Shown here in pieces: positions 56,013-64,000 of a DNA stretch of 64,000 bases. The notes beneath the pieces were generated by a model that saw nothing but the letters and a program-made list of their open reading frames with translations, was not told the origin of the DNA and did not search any database. This DNA is from JARRQB01 sp965368585. Lineage in GTDB: Bacteria; Pseudomonadota; Gammaproteobacteria; Chromatiales; Chromatiaceae. The translations under genes and the position numbers were made by a program. The DNA lies in assembly GCA_965368585.1 (NCBI GenBank), contig CBDUNM010000009.1:1-64000 (forward strand). The letters run 5' to 3'. Positions within the stretch are counted from its first letter, which is position 1; every line of letters begins with the position of its first letter.

Positions 56013-57212
56013 CTACTCGTCGCGCAGTGCTTGCACTGGATCAAGCCGCGACGCACGCAGCGCCGGCACGACGCCGGCCGTCAATCCGATCGCCGCGGCA
56101 ACGGCCAGGGCGATGACCACGTAGTCCCATGCGGTATGGGTGGGCAGGGCCGGTATGGCCACACCCAGCAGCCAGGCGCCGCCCGCGCCGCTGACGATGC
56201 CAACAATGCCGCCGATACTGGAAAGGATGGTGGCCTCCCCGAGAAAGATACTCAGGATCTGGCGGCGGCTCGCCCCCAGCGCCCGCAGCAGCCCGATCTC
56301 GGCGGTGCGTTCGTTGACGGCGATGGTCATGATGGTGAGGATGCCCACGCCGCCCACCAGCAACGAGATGGCGCCCAGCGCAGCGACGGCCAGCGTCAGG
56401 ATATCCAGCACCGAGCCGAGGACATCCAGCATCTGATCCTGGGTGATGATGGTAAAGTCTTCGCTGCCGTGGCGCTGCAGCAAGCGCTCTTTGACCTTTT
56501 TCGATAGTTCGTCCGGATCCGCGCCGGCCGCGTACAGCAAGTCGATTTCCATCAGGCTCTCGCGGTCGAACATGGCCATGGCGCGCGCGATGGGTACGTA
56601 CACGGTGTCGTCCAGATCGAAGCCCAGCATCTGCCCTTTCGATTCCATGACGCCGACGATGCGGTAGGTCTCGCCGCCGATGCGGATACGTTCGCCCAGC
56701 GGTGAGCGATGGCCGAACAGCTCCTTGTGCACCTTGCTGCCCAGCACGGCAAAGGGTCGGGCGCGGCGCAGTGATTCGCTGGGCAGAAAACGCCCCAGCG
56801 CGGGCCGGATCTGCCAGACTTCCGGGACCGCGGGGCCGACGCCGAACACCGTGGTGCGCCGGGTGCGTCCGTCGGCCTCGATGGCCGCGTTGCCCTGGAT
56901 AAAGGGCGCCATCGCCAGCACCTTGGGTAGCCGCGCGATCGCCTCGGCATCGTCGAGGCTCAAGGGGCGCACGTTGCTGATCGCGGCGCCGGATATGCCG
57001 AAGGTTTCGGTCTTGCCCGGGGTGATCGCCAGCAGATTGGTGCCGAACTGGGTGAATTCCTGCAGCACGAACCGCTGCACACCCTCGCCGATGGCGGTCA
57101 GCACCACCACCGCCGCGATACCGACGGCGATACCCAGACCGGTCAACAGACTGCGGGTGCGATGGGCAATAATGGCGCCGGTCGTCAGTCGCATGAGGTC
57201 GCGGGTCAACAT
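56013..57212 (-). CDS. MacB-like ABC transporter permease 2
   Basis: 399 residues from the ATG at 57212, 5 bp after the stop of the preceding permease. FtsX/MacB topology: an N-terminal helix (SLLTGLGIAVGIAAVVVLTAI), a large periplasmic domain and three C-terminal helices (AVAALGAISLLVGGVGILTIM and others) with the coupling motif NERTAEIGLLRALGAS. The frame stays open upstream to 57899, but that part overlaps the first permease in another frame. Fourth gene of the MFP-ATPase-permease-permease operon. Confidence 0.9.
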   Translation of the reverse strand: MLTRDLMRLTTGAIIAHRTRSLLTGLGIAVGIAAVVVLTAIGEGVQRFVLQEFTQFGTNLLAITPGKTETFGISGAAISNVRPLSLDDAEAIARLPKVLAMAPFIQGNAAIEADGRTRRTTVFGVGPAVPEVWQIRPALGRFLPSESLRRARPFAVLGSKVHKELFGHRSPLGERIRIGGETYRIVGVMESKGQMLGFDLDDTVYVPIARAMAMFDRESLMEIDLLYAAGADPDELSKKVKERLLQRHGSEDFTIITQDQMLDVLGSVLDILTLAVAALGAISLLVGGVGILTIMTIAVNERTAEIGLLRALGASRRQILSIFLGEATILSSIGGIVGIVSGAGGAWLLGVAIPALPTHTAWDYVVIALAVAAAIGLTAGVVPALRASRLDPVQALRDE

Positions 57213-57217
57213 TGCGC

Positions 57218-58423
57218 TTATTTTCCCGACAAGGAACGAACCGGGTCCAGCGCCGCCGCCCGGCGTGCCGGCACAAGGCCGAACAGCAACCCCATGCTCA
57301 CGGCCACCGAGACGGCGGCCGCGGGGGCCCACAGCGGGGCCGCCAGGGGAAAGTCGGGAAACAGATGTCCCAGGGCGGCGATTCCCCCATATCCGATCAA
57401 CAACCCGGTCGCGGCGCCCATCGCGGCCAACAAGGAAGATTCCGCCAGGAATACATGCAGAACCTGCCCGGCGGGCGAACCCAGCGCCTTGAGCAGGCCG
57501 ATCTCGGCGGTGCGTTGCGACACGGCGACCAGCATCACGTTCATGATCAGGATGCCGGCAACGGCCAGACTGATACCCGCGATACCGCCCACAGTGAAGG
57601 TCAGGGCGCGCAGAATATTGTCGAACGTGCCCAGCATGGCGTCCTGAGTGATGATGGTGACGTCGTCCTCGCCGTTGTGCCTGGCGCTGATGGTGGCGCG
57701 CGCCGCGGATTGTGCCCGCGGTATATCGTCCTCGCTGCGGGCCTGAATCAAAATCCGAAACAACGAGGGGGCATTGAACAGGCTCTGCGCGGCGGCCACC
57801 GGGATCAGAACCATGTCGCCCAGATCCTGTCCGAGCGACTGCCCGTCGTCGCTCAGTACGCCAACCACCCGAAAGCGACGGTCGTGGATGCGCACCCATT
57901 GCCCCAGCGCGCGTCGACCGTCGAACAGTTCCCGCTTCAGCTTCGCGCCCAGCACCGCGACATTCAGCGTGCGCTCCGGATCGATGTCGGGCAGGGGGCG
58001 GCCCGCGCCAACGTCCATTTGGCGAATCTCGAAATAATCGACCGTGGTGCCGATCACCGTGACTTCGCGGTCGCGGCTGCCGTGGGAAACCGATGCGCCG
58101 CCCACCGAGATTGGCGCGATGCGGGTAATGTAGCGCGAACGCAGCAGCGCGAGCGCGTCCTGCAAGGTGAGATCCTGCGGCGTTTCACCGAGCAGCGGCG
58201 GGATGCCTCCCGTGGTTTCGGTCCGCCCGGGCAGCATGATCAGCAAGTGGGTGCCGAGCTGTTCGAACTCACCCACCACATAGCGGCGCGCACCTTCACC
58301 CAGCGCGGTCAACACCAACACGGAGGCTACGCCAATGCTCATGGCCAACAGCATCAACAGGGTGCGCGCGCGGGCGCCGGTGAGGGACCTCGTCGCAAAG
58401 CGCATCAGATCGACGAAGCGCAT
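57218..58423 (-). CDS. MacB-like ABC transporter permease 1
   Basis: 401 residues, same domain order as permease 2 (ARTLLMLLAMSIGVASVLVLTA, periplasmic domain, then FTVGGIAGISLAVAGILIMN and SQRTAEIGLLKALGSP). The two permeases look like a diverged tandem pair that could form a heterodimer with one ATPase. Confidence 0.9.
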   Translation of the reverse strand: MRFVDLMRFATRSLTGARARTLLMLLAMSIGVASVLVLTALGEGARRYVVGEFEQLGTHLLIMLPGRTETTGGIPPLLGETPQDLTLQDALALLRSRYITRIAPISVGGASVSHGSRDREVTVIGTTVDYFEIRQMDVGAGRPLPDIDPERTLNVAVLGAKLKRELFDGRRALGQWVRIHDRRFRVVGVLSDDGQSLGQDLGDMVLIPVAAAQSLFNAPSLFRILIQARSEDDIPRAQSAARATISARHNGEDDVTIITQDAMLGTFDNILRALTFTVGGIAGISLAVAGILIMNVMLVAVSQRTAEIGLLKALGSPAGQVLHVFLAESSLLAAMGAATGLLIGYGGIAALGHLFPDFPLAAPLWAPAAAVSVAVSMGLLFGLVPARRAAALDPVRSLSGK

Positions 58424-58426
58424 CGA

Positions 58427-59092
58427 CTACTCCGCCACGATCGCGCCGTCGACCATACGGATGCGGCGGCGGGCGCGCTGGCCGATGGCGTGATCATGGG
58501 TGACCACCACCAGGGTGATGCCGCTGTCGTTCAGTTTTTCCAGCAGCGCGATCACGTCGGTCCCCGAGTGCTGATCGAGATTACCGGTCGGTTCGTCCGC
58601 CAGCAGCAGGCTCGGGCGCATGACCACGGCGCGGCCGATGGCGACCCGTTGCCGCTGCCCGCCGGACAGCTGATTGGGCCGATGGCCGGCCCGGTCGGTG
58701 AGCCCCAGTGAGGCGAGGACCTCGGCGACCCGCACGTGCCGCTCCGCGGGTTTGATGCCCGCCAGCACCAGCGGCAGCTCGACGTTTTCGCCCGCGGTCA
58801 ACCGCGGCACCAGGTGGAACGCCTGAAACACGAACCCGATCTGGTCGCGGCGCAGCGCCGCGCGGCGCTCCTCCTCGAGCTGCGTCGTCTCGACGCCGTC
58901 GAGGGCGTAGCTGCCGCTATCCGGGCGGTCGAGTAACCCGAGCATATTCAACAACGTCGACTTGCCCGAGCCGGAAGGCCCCATGACGCTGGCGTAGTCG
59001 CCGTCGGGCAGGGTCAGATCGATATCGCGCAGCGCGTGTACCGTTTCGTCGCCGACCTGGAAGTCACGCGCTATCCCGGCCAGTTCGATCAT
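58427..59092 (-). CDS. MacB/LolD-like ABC transporter ATP-binding protein
   Basis: 221 residues. Walker A MGPSGSGKSTLLN, Q-loop FVFQAFHLVPRLTA, signature LSGGQRQRVAIGRA, Walker B LLLADEPTGNLD and H-loop VVTHDH. The LPRLTAxENVELPL region is typical of the MacB/LolD group. Overlaps the adaptor gene by 4 bp (ATGA) and precedes permease 1 by 3 bp. Confidence 0.93.
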   Translation of the reverse strand: MIELAGIARDFQVGDETVHALRDIDLTLPDGDYASVMGPSGSGKSTLLNMLGLLDRPDSGSYALDGVETTQLEEERRAALRRDQIGFVFQAFHLVPRLTAGENVELPLVLAGIKPAERHVRVAEVLASLGLTDRAGHRPNQLSGGQRQRVAIGRAVVMRPSLLLADEPTGNLDQHSGTDVIALLEKLNDSGITLVVVTHDHAIGQRARRRIRMVDGAIVAE

Positions 59093-60282
59093 TCGCCGGC
59101 GTCCGGGTCGAGCCGGGCGGGGACTCCGTCTGCGACGCCGTCACGATCGACCGAGGTCACGACCAGTTCGCCTTCTTCCACTCCCTCGAGGATCTCGGTG
59201 TGATCCCAGTTGGCGACGCCCGCCTTGATCGTGCGCCGCTCGATCAGTTCGCCATCGGCATCGAATACGTAGACCTGGTCGCTGTTGACGACCGCTTCGG
59301 TCGGGATGCGCAGCGTCTCGGCGCGCGTTTCCAGGATGATCTCGACATCGGCCGAATAGCCCGCCAGCAGTTCGTCGATATCCTCTGGGTTGACGAACTC
59401 GATCTCCACTTCGACCGTGCGCGCCTGCTTCTCCACGTCCAGCACATAGTCCGAAATCCGCTGCACCCGGCCTTCGAAACGCCGCTCGTCGAATGCGTCC
59501 AGCGTCACGCGTGCCGGTTGATCCACCTTGACGCCGGCCACGTCGACCTCGTCGATCGGTCCGGCCATGTAAAAACACCCGTTGTCGATTAAATCGATGG
59601 CGGGTTGCGTTGCCACGCCGACCGGCGACGGTGTGACGTATTCATTCATTTCGCCGTTGATCTCGGCGACCACACCGGCAAACGGCGCGAACAACTGGGT
59701 CTTTTCGATTGTCGCCGAAATGACGCCGACCCGCGCCTTGCGGACCGCGGCGCTGGCTTGCGCCGATTCGCAATCCGCCTGGCCGGCGTCGGCCGTGGAA
59801 TTGGCCTGGTCCACGGTGTCTTCGGAGACCAGCTTGCGCGCCAGCAGTTTGCCCAATCGATTGGCCTCGCGGCGCGCCTGGTCCGCCGAGATGCAGATTG
59901 ACCGCGCGGTCGCGGCCGCGCTGGTGGCTTCCTGCTCGGCCAGCGCGCGCTCGGCCTTGATGTCTTTGTTCCACAGTTCGAGCAGCAACTGCCCCTCTTT
60001 GACCTGATCACCCTCTTTGACCGGCAGTACGGCAATCTGGCCGCCGGTACTGGGGGATAAACGCGCGCGCCGGCACGCCGTGACCGTGCCGGCGCGCGTG
60101 TTGGCCACCGTTTTTTCGACCGTGCCGCGTTCGACCTTCACCACCACCACGTCGACCGGTTTCGGGCGTGTTGCCCACCATCCCCACGCCGCCAAGCCGG
60201 CGATCACCAGTAACACCACCAAAACACCCAATGAGACGCGACCCGAGTTCATCAGCGACAGCCCGTTTTCGATTTTGCTCAC
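59089..60282 (-). CDS. MacA-like periplasmic adaptor (membrane fusion protein)
   Basis: 397 residues. One N-terminal anchor helix (VSLGVLVVLLVIAGLAAWGWW), a biotinyl-lipoyl-like region (SPSTGGQIAVLPVKEGDQVKEGQLLLEL), a coiled-coil hairpin (KAERALAEQEATSAAATARS ... RREANRLGKLLARKLVSEDT) and beta-barrel domains. It connects the inner-membrane permeases to an outer-membrane channel; no TolC gene is adjacent. The first codon is GTG at 60282; the ATG at 60252 is an alternative. First gene of the operon. Confidence 0.88.
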   Translation of the reverse strand: MSKIENGLSLMNSGRVSLGVLVVLLVIAGLAAWGWWATRPKPVDVVVVKVERGTVEKTVANTRAGTVTACRRARLSPSTGGQIAVLPVKEGDQVKEGQLLLELWNKDIKAERALAEQEATSAAATARSICISADQARREANRLGKLLARKLVSEDTVDQANSTADAGQADCESAQASAAVRKARVGVISATIEKTQLFAPFAGVVAEINGEMNEYVTPSPVGVATQPAIDLIDNGCFYMAGPIDEVDVAGVKVDQPARVTLDAFDERRFEGRVQRISDYVLDVEKQARTVEVEIEFVNPEDIDELLAGYSADVEIILETRAETLRIPTEAVVNSDQVYVFDADGELIERRTIKAGVANWDHTEILEGVEEGELVVTSVDRDGVADGVPARLDPDAGE

Positions 60283-60380
60283 GAGGGGGCTCAGTATCGC
60301 AAGCTTCGCTGGCGATCGATATGTTGGATATCACAACAATCTATTGGTGGTTGACCGGGGCGAGGGCAGCACGACACGGG

Positions 60381-60630
60381 TTTATCAAGAAATGCGTTGG
60401 TAAAGCCTCATGTCGGGTGAAGGTTTCAGTGACCGTTTGTTGCAGGGAAACGGCAGCCGAGCCTGCAGGGGTAAATCGCGGAGCGGTGAACGCCTTGCCA
60501 TGGATGGCGAGGCTGGACTTATTTGCGCAGCAGGGACTGCGTAGCGAGAAAGCATACACGGCGTGTCACTGAAAGCGTTACCCGGCAGGAGGCACTGGAA
60601 ACGTGAGGCTTTATTAGTGATTCTCATAAA
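60381..60630 (+). repeat. Palindromic MITE-like element, copy C (long form)
   Basis: Plus-orientation copy of the family at 28121 and 30144, about 250 bp. Shared blocks: TTTATCAAGAAATGCGTTGG, TTGCAGGGAAACGGCAGCCG, GTGTCACTGAAAGCGTTACC, GGCTTTATTAGTGATTCTC. Between 60471 and 60550 it holds ~80 bp absent from the other two copies. It lies between the adaptor gene and nrdJ and may alter nrdJ promoter context. Confidence 0.85.
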
Positions 60631-60734
60631 TAACATTGGCCGTTCACAGTGGGGTGCGTCCTACACCGTTTGGTTTTGGGTCGTGGGACCGCACCGAATT
60701 TTCCAAACTCACGTCATTGACATAATCTTCCACT

Positions 60735-62552
60735 ATGGAAACCGAACTCGCAAAGATCATCTGGCAGACCCGCTATCGCGCAGACGACGAAGCGACTTAC
60801 GAGGATACCTGCCGGCGGGTGGCCAGGGCATTGGCGTCCGTTGAGCAAGCAAGGCAAAACCACTGGCAAGAGGCGTTTTTCGATCTGCTGCGCAGCGGCC
60901 GGTTCCTCCCGGGTGGTCGAATTCTCGCGGGCGCCGGGGTGGCGCGTGAGGTCACGCTGTTCAACTGCTTCGTCATGGGTATCGTGCCGGACGACATGAG
61001 CGGTATTTTCGAGGCGGTGAAAGAAGGCGCGCTCACAATGCAGCAGGGCGGCGGCGTGGGCTACGATTTTTCGTCGCTGCGTCCCGAGGGGCTGCATTGT
61101 CATCGCGTCGGCGGCGTCGCATCGGGTCCGGTGTCGTTTATGCGTATCTGGGATGCGATGTGCGCGACCGTGTTGTCAACGGCAGCGCGTCGCGGTGCGA
61201 TGATGGGCACTCTGCGTTGCGACCATCCGGACATTGAATCCTTCGTCGACGCGAAGCGCGATCCGCGCGAGTTGCGCAACTTCAATGTCTCCGTGCTGGT
61301 CAGCGATGAGTTGATGGACGCGGTGGCGGCAGACCTGCCGTGGCCGCTGGTGTTTCCGGTCGCGCAATTGAGCGACCATGACCGGTCGCGTTACGGCGAA
61401 ACGGAGCTGCGGACCTGGACCGGCCAGAACCGACCCGAGCCTTGTGCCGTTATCAGACGGGTAGCGTCGCGCGATCTGTGGCAGCGTATTATGCGTGCGA
61501 ACTTCGACACGGCCGAGCCGGGGGTGTTGTTCATCGACCGGATCAACGCGGAAAACAACCTGCGTTACCGCGAGCGGATCAGCGCCACCAATCCCTGCGG
61601 GGAAATTCCCTTGCCGCCCTATGGCGCGTGCGATCTGGGCTCGCTCAATCTGACGTGCTTCGTCGAACACCCCTTCGAGACCGGCGCGCAACTGAACCTG
61701 AACGCCTTGTCCGAGGCGGCCGGATTGGCGCTGCGCGCCCTGGACAATGTCATCGACCTGTCCAATTTTCCGCTGCCGGCACAGGCCGAACAGGCGCGCG
61801 GCACGCGTCGTGTTGGTCTGGGGATCACAGGTCTGGCGGACACGCTGATCCTGCTGGGCCTGCGTTACGACAGCGACGCGGGCCGGGCACTCGCGGCGAC
61901 GGCGATGCGCACCGTGGCTCATGGCGCGTACCGGGCGTCAATTGCGCTGGCGCGCGAAAGAGGCGTCTTTCCTTTCTACGAAGACCAAGCCTATCTGGCA
62001 TCGCCGTTTATACAACGGTTGCCCGCTGCCATCCGCCGCGAAATAGGTGACTTCGGGATTCGTAATTCGCACCTGACGGCGATCGCCCCGGCGGGCACCA
62101 TCAGCTTGCTGGCCGATAACGTGAGCAGTGGCGTGGAGCCTGTGTTTCAGTTTCGCTATCAACGCCGTGTCGGCAATCAGCAGTCCGGCATCCAATGGTA
62201 TGAGGTGGAAGACTACGCCGCTCGTCAGTGGCGGCTGCGGTTTCCTGGAAGCCCTCTGACCGAGGTGTTTGTCGATGCGGCTAGGCTCAATCCCTCCGAT
62301 CACCTGGCCATGCAAGCAGCGGTGCAGCCATACGTGGATAGCGCGATATCGAAAACGATCAATGTACCGCAGGACATTAGCTTCGAGGCATTCGAGAACC
62401 TGTATCGTCAGGCGCATTGCGCGGGACTGAAAGGGTGCACGACATTTCGTCCGAACGACGTCACGGGGTCTGTGCTGTCGGCCGACGCCGCAAAGAACTG
62501 TCAGCCCGAGGAGGGAAGTCATTGTTGCGGGTTGGATCGAGAGGTCGATTGA
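60735..62552 (+). CDS. nrdJ: Adenosylcobalamin-dependent (class II) ribonucleotide reductase
   Basis: 605 residues. It makes deoxyribonucleotides using a B12 cofactor and works with or without oxygen. Motifs: LFNCFVMGI with the first active-site Cys (~78), QQGGGVGYDFSSLRP, the thiyl-radical site NPCGEIPLPPYGACDLGSLN, GLGITGLADTL, and AIAPAGTISLLADNVSSGVEP. The C-terminus ends with NCQPEEGSHCCGLDREVD, where the redox-relay cysteines are expected. The protein is shorter than the two-part NrdJ of Pseudomonas. No cobalamin riboswitch was recognised in the short upstream region after MITE copy C. Confidence 0.92.
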   Translation: METELAKIIWQTRYRADDEATYEDTCRRVARALASVEQARQNHWQEAFFDLLRSGRFLPGGRILAGAGVAREVTLFNCFVMGIVPDDMSGIFEAVKEGALTMQQGGGVGYDFSSLRPEGLHCHRVGGVASGPVSFMRIWDAMCATVLSTAARRGAMMGTLRCDHPDIESFVDAKRDPRELRNFNVSVLVSDELMDAVAADLPWPLVFPVAQLSDHDRSRYGETELRTWTGQNRPEPCAVIRRVASRDLWQRIMRANFDTAEPGVLFIDRINAENNLRYRERISATNPCGEIPLPPYGACDLGSLNLTCFVEHPFETGAQLNLNALSEAAGLALRALDNVIDLSNFPLPAQAEQARGTRRVGLGITGLADTLILLGLRYDSDAGRALAATAMRTVAHGAYRASIALARERGVFPFYEDQAYLASPFIQRLPAAIRREIGDFGIRNSHLTAIAPAGTISLLADNVSSGVEPVFQFRYQRRVGNQQSGIQWYEVEDYAARQWRLRFPGSPLTEVFVDAARLNPSDHLAMQAAVQPYVDSAISKTINVPQDISFEAFENLYRQAHCAGLKGCTTFRPNDVTGSVLSADAAKNCQPEEGSHCCGLDREVD

Positions 62553-62722
62553 TCTTTGATCTTTTTCGGATCGAATTTCAACATCACTATTAGCGTGCGA
62601 AATGACCCATAACCATATGAAAATATAGGTTATCTGCAGCTGACCTTGGCGGAACCATTCCTGAGTAAAACAGTCAGAATATTCGAATCGACTGATTAAC
62701 TAATTAACTTGGGAGGTCGCTC
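62553..62722. promoter_or_regulatory. Promoter region of the small uncharacterised gene
   Basis: 170 bp, markedly AT-rich compared with the flanking genes (for example ATTCGAATCGACTGATTAAC near 62680), ending in a strong GGGAGG site before the ATG at 62723. Likely a strong promoter; no defined box identified. Confidence 0.45.
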
Positions 62723-63172
62723 ATGAGCGATTTGATTGCCAATTTTCCGTACAACGGAGTCGTCACGGTCAACCGGGTCATTGTCAAACCGGAATATTCG
62801 GTGGATGACCTGCAGGAGCGGGTCGCGGAACTGTGTGAGAACGTCAAGACCTACCATTCAGATACGGGCTTCGTCGGCGGTTTTGTCGCGCTGAACAGCG
62901 GCGAAATATCTAACGAGGGATCGACGGTGGGGCAGGCTGTGACCAGCGATTTGAAAGGCCGCGAGGCCCTGGTCGTCACCTTCTGGAACAGTTTTGCCGA
63001 CCATGAGCGTTCGCACCGCAGCGACACCTTCCAGCCTTTGTTCCGGAAGGTGCTGGAGCTGTGCGAAAACGGTAACGAGGAAATCGCGTACGAGATGCTC
63101 TGGTCCGGCAAAGCTTACGCGCCGGAAGAAGCAGCGGCGGCACGGGCGGCGAAGGAAAAATACGCCGCCTAG
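62723..63172 (+). CDS. Small soluble protein, possibly dimeric alpha-beta barrel fold, function unknown
   Basis: 149 residues. No signal peptide or membrane helix. Strand-helix pattern (VVTVNRVIVKPEYSVDDLQE, FVGGFVALNSG, ALVVTFWNSFADHERSHRSD, FQPLFRKVLELC) resembles the ABM/dimeric alpha-beta-barrel superfamily, where WxSxADHExSHxS-type stretches occur. The last 25 residues are Ala/Glu-rich. Two Cys (ELCENV and ELCENG) lie in similar contexts. A strong ribosome binding site and an AT-rich upstream region point to high expression. The stop codon TAG is part of the CTAG target of a downstream MITE. The superfamily assignment is inference. Confidence 0.7.
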   Translation: MSDLIANFPYNGVVTVNRVIVKPEYSVDDLQERVAELCENVKTYHSDTGFVGGFVALNSGEISNEGSTVGQAVTSDLKGREALVVTFWNSFADHERSHRSDTFQPLFRKVLELCENGNEEIAYEMLWSGKAYAPEEAAAARAAKEKYAA

Positions 63173-63332
63173 GAGGCTGTCCGAGAATAGCGATCGTCGC
63201 GAGGGCGTTCATGAATTTGGCCCGCTTTTCGATCATTTGAGGAGAATAGCTGGGTCTATTTTTCGACAATGATCGAAAACGGGGACCAGTCGGGAGCGTT
63301 CGCAGCAGGTCATTCTATTAACGGTCAGGCTC
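63173..63332. mobile_element. 160-bp MITE with 18-bp inverted repeats and CTAG duplication
   Basis: GAGGCTGTCCGAGAATAG (63173-63190) and CTATTAACGGTCAGGCTC (63315-63332) are imperfect inverted repeats (14 of 18 positions complementary). The element is flanked on both sides by CTAG (63169-63172 and 63333-63336), a target duplication typical of IS5-type transposition. An internal inverted repeat (CCCGCTTTTCGATCATT with CAATGATCGAAAACGGGG) makes the whole unit foldable. No coding capacity. Confidence 0.8.
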
Positions 63333-63336
63333 CTAG

Positions 63337-63887
63337 CCCGCATATCCCCGAATTGGCGAGCCCTCGCTTGCCCTTTGAATCCACAACCGTTTTTTCTCAG
63401 TCGGAAATACAGCCCGTATACCGCTCCTTCGAAAAAACGCCTGTAAAGGCAAAAGACTGCGCGATCATCCCGCCAATTGGTGAGATATGCGGACCAGCCG
63501 TTGGTAACCTGATCGGCGTAGGGTTTTACTTTCGCGAAAGGCGTGGGTTGACACTCCGCCTTTCGCAGCGGACGGCAACCTGTTGTCAATTTGAAGAGGC
63601 AAACGCGACGCCTTCGATGGCCGAGTTGGAACCAGGCTCAATGAAGGAGGGTTTTCGCTTCAGTTATGTGGGACCCCAAAGTACCGCCGGCAAGCGCATT
63701 ACGTTGGATCGCGGTAATCCGCACCGTCATGGGTTTGAGCCCCGCGGATTCGATGAGCAGCTAAACCTTGATGCGCACAGGAGAACCTCCTCAGCGAGCT
63801 TGGCGGGTCAACCACAATGTGTCGGATTTCGGAGGCGCAGGCTACTTGTTTTCGGTCGATACCTTGAATCCAGGGCCACCACTACTC
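63337..63887. other. Gene-free stretch, probably decayed
   Basis: About 550 bp. Several frames of ~100 codons exist on both strands but none has recognisable motifs or a ribosome binding site. It may contain eroded sequence linked to the MITE or to the ArsI remnant. Confidence 0.35.
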
Positions 63888-64000
63888 CAGTATCCACTTG
63901 GCGTAGCCCGGCTGCTTTTTGGCTGGCGCCTGCCCGCACAGCTTGCTGTAGAAAGCAATGCTTGCGGCAAGATCATCGACTGCGACGTGAACGTGAAAAA
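63888..64000 (-). pseudogene. ArsI/CadI-type glyoxalase (VOC) gene fragment, interrupted
   Basis: The minus strand at the window edge encodes FHVHVAVDDLAASIAFYSKL followed by CGQAPAKKQPGYAKWILE, the start of ArsI/CadI-family dioxygenases/VOC proteins. A TAG then follows at the position where the family normally continues (DDPRVNFAIS). The beginning of the gene is outside the window. Either the gene is truncated by a nonsense or frameshift change, or a sequencing error is present. Functional relatives cleave organoarsenicals. Confidence 0.7.

Noticed and set aside
57212..58711. 499-codon open frame on the plus strand
   Set aside because: Antisense to the ABC permease and ATPase genes; low-complexity Arg/Gly/His-rich translation.
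60640..60734. Cobalamin riboswitch expected before nrdJ
   Set aside because: The space after MITE copy C is too short and no B12-box-like sequence was seen.

Overview
The window looks like part of the chromosome of a free-living, GC-rich gammaproteobacterium, plausibly a Chromatiales-type sulfur oxidiser. This rests on a complete assimilatory nitrate operon, a PEP-CTERM protein, glycogen metabolism, a B12-dependent ribonucleotide reductase and the general character of the proteins; no 16S gene is present, so the taxonomy is inference. Coding is dense at 1-26 kb, 33.7-46 kb and 51-63 kb. It is broken by two accessory or decaying stretches, 26.6-33.7 kb and 46-51 kb, that hold pseudogenes, insertion-sequence remnants and short palindromic repeats.

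Region by region. 1-11.4 kb: the end of a NasT-type ANTAR antiterminator gene, a leader with a sigma-54 promoter, two ANTAR hexaloop hairpins and an overlapping terminator, then nrtA-nrtB-nrtC-nirB-nirD-nasA. The whole module imports nitrate and reduces it to ammonium. 11.5-17.7 kb: a SirB2-like membrane protein, a TPR protein, a von Willebrand A protein with a PEP-CTERM anchor and its own sigma-54-like promoter, a metallophosphatase and a CBS-domain protein. 17.7-26.6 kb: an asparagine-synthetase-like protein and glgB on the minus strand, divergent from glgC, a GH57 amylase and malQ (storage glucan metabolism).

26.6-33.7 kb: a decaying amino-acid-catabolism island. Only ansA (asparaginase) and one AGCS symporter are intact. 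Recognisable fragments of two further AGCS symporters, aspartase and glutaminase remain, with a dead transposase. Two copies of a palindromic repeat (a third lies at 60.4 kb) cut the operon on both sides of ansA. 33.7-46 kb: a tripartite tricarboxylate transporter tctCBA, a PhoPQ-like two-component system with PepSY proteins and a ferric-reductase-like enzyme, a SulP permease and an MgtC/DUF4010 membrane protein.

46-51 kb: a truncated IS3 transposase, a DUF4136-like protein, a frameshifted LysR regulator beside a ribitol-dehydrogenase-like gene, and an IS5-type element whose transposase carries a nonsense codon. 51-64 kb: tRNA-Asn, a type II/IV pseudopilin, aspartate aminotransferase, uvrB, a universal stress protein, a MacAB-like export system with two permeases, class II ribonucleotide reductase, a small uncharacterised protein followed directly by a second type of MITE with a CTAG target duplication, and at the right edge a broken ArsI/CadI-type glyoxalase.

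The strongest regulatory observation is the nitrate leader at about 759-1072. NtrC-like sites, a -24/-12 promoter, the two ANTAR hairpins and a terminator that shares bases with the second hairpin form one self-consistent control circuit. The strongest structural observation is the three-copy palindromic element that brackets ansA.
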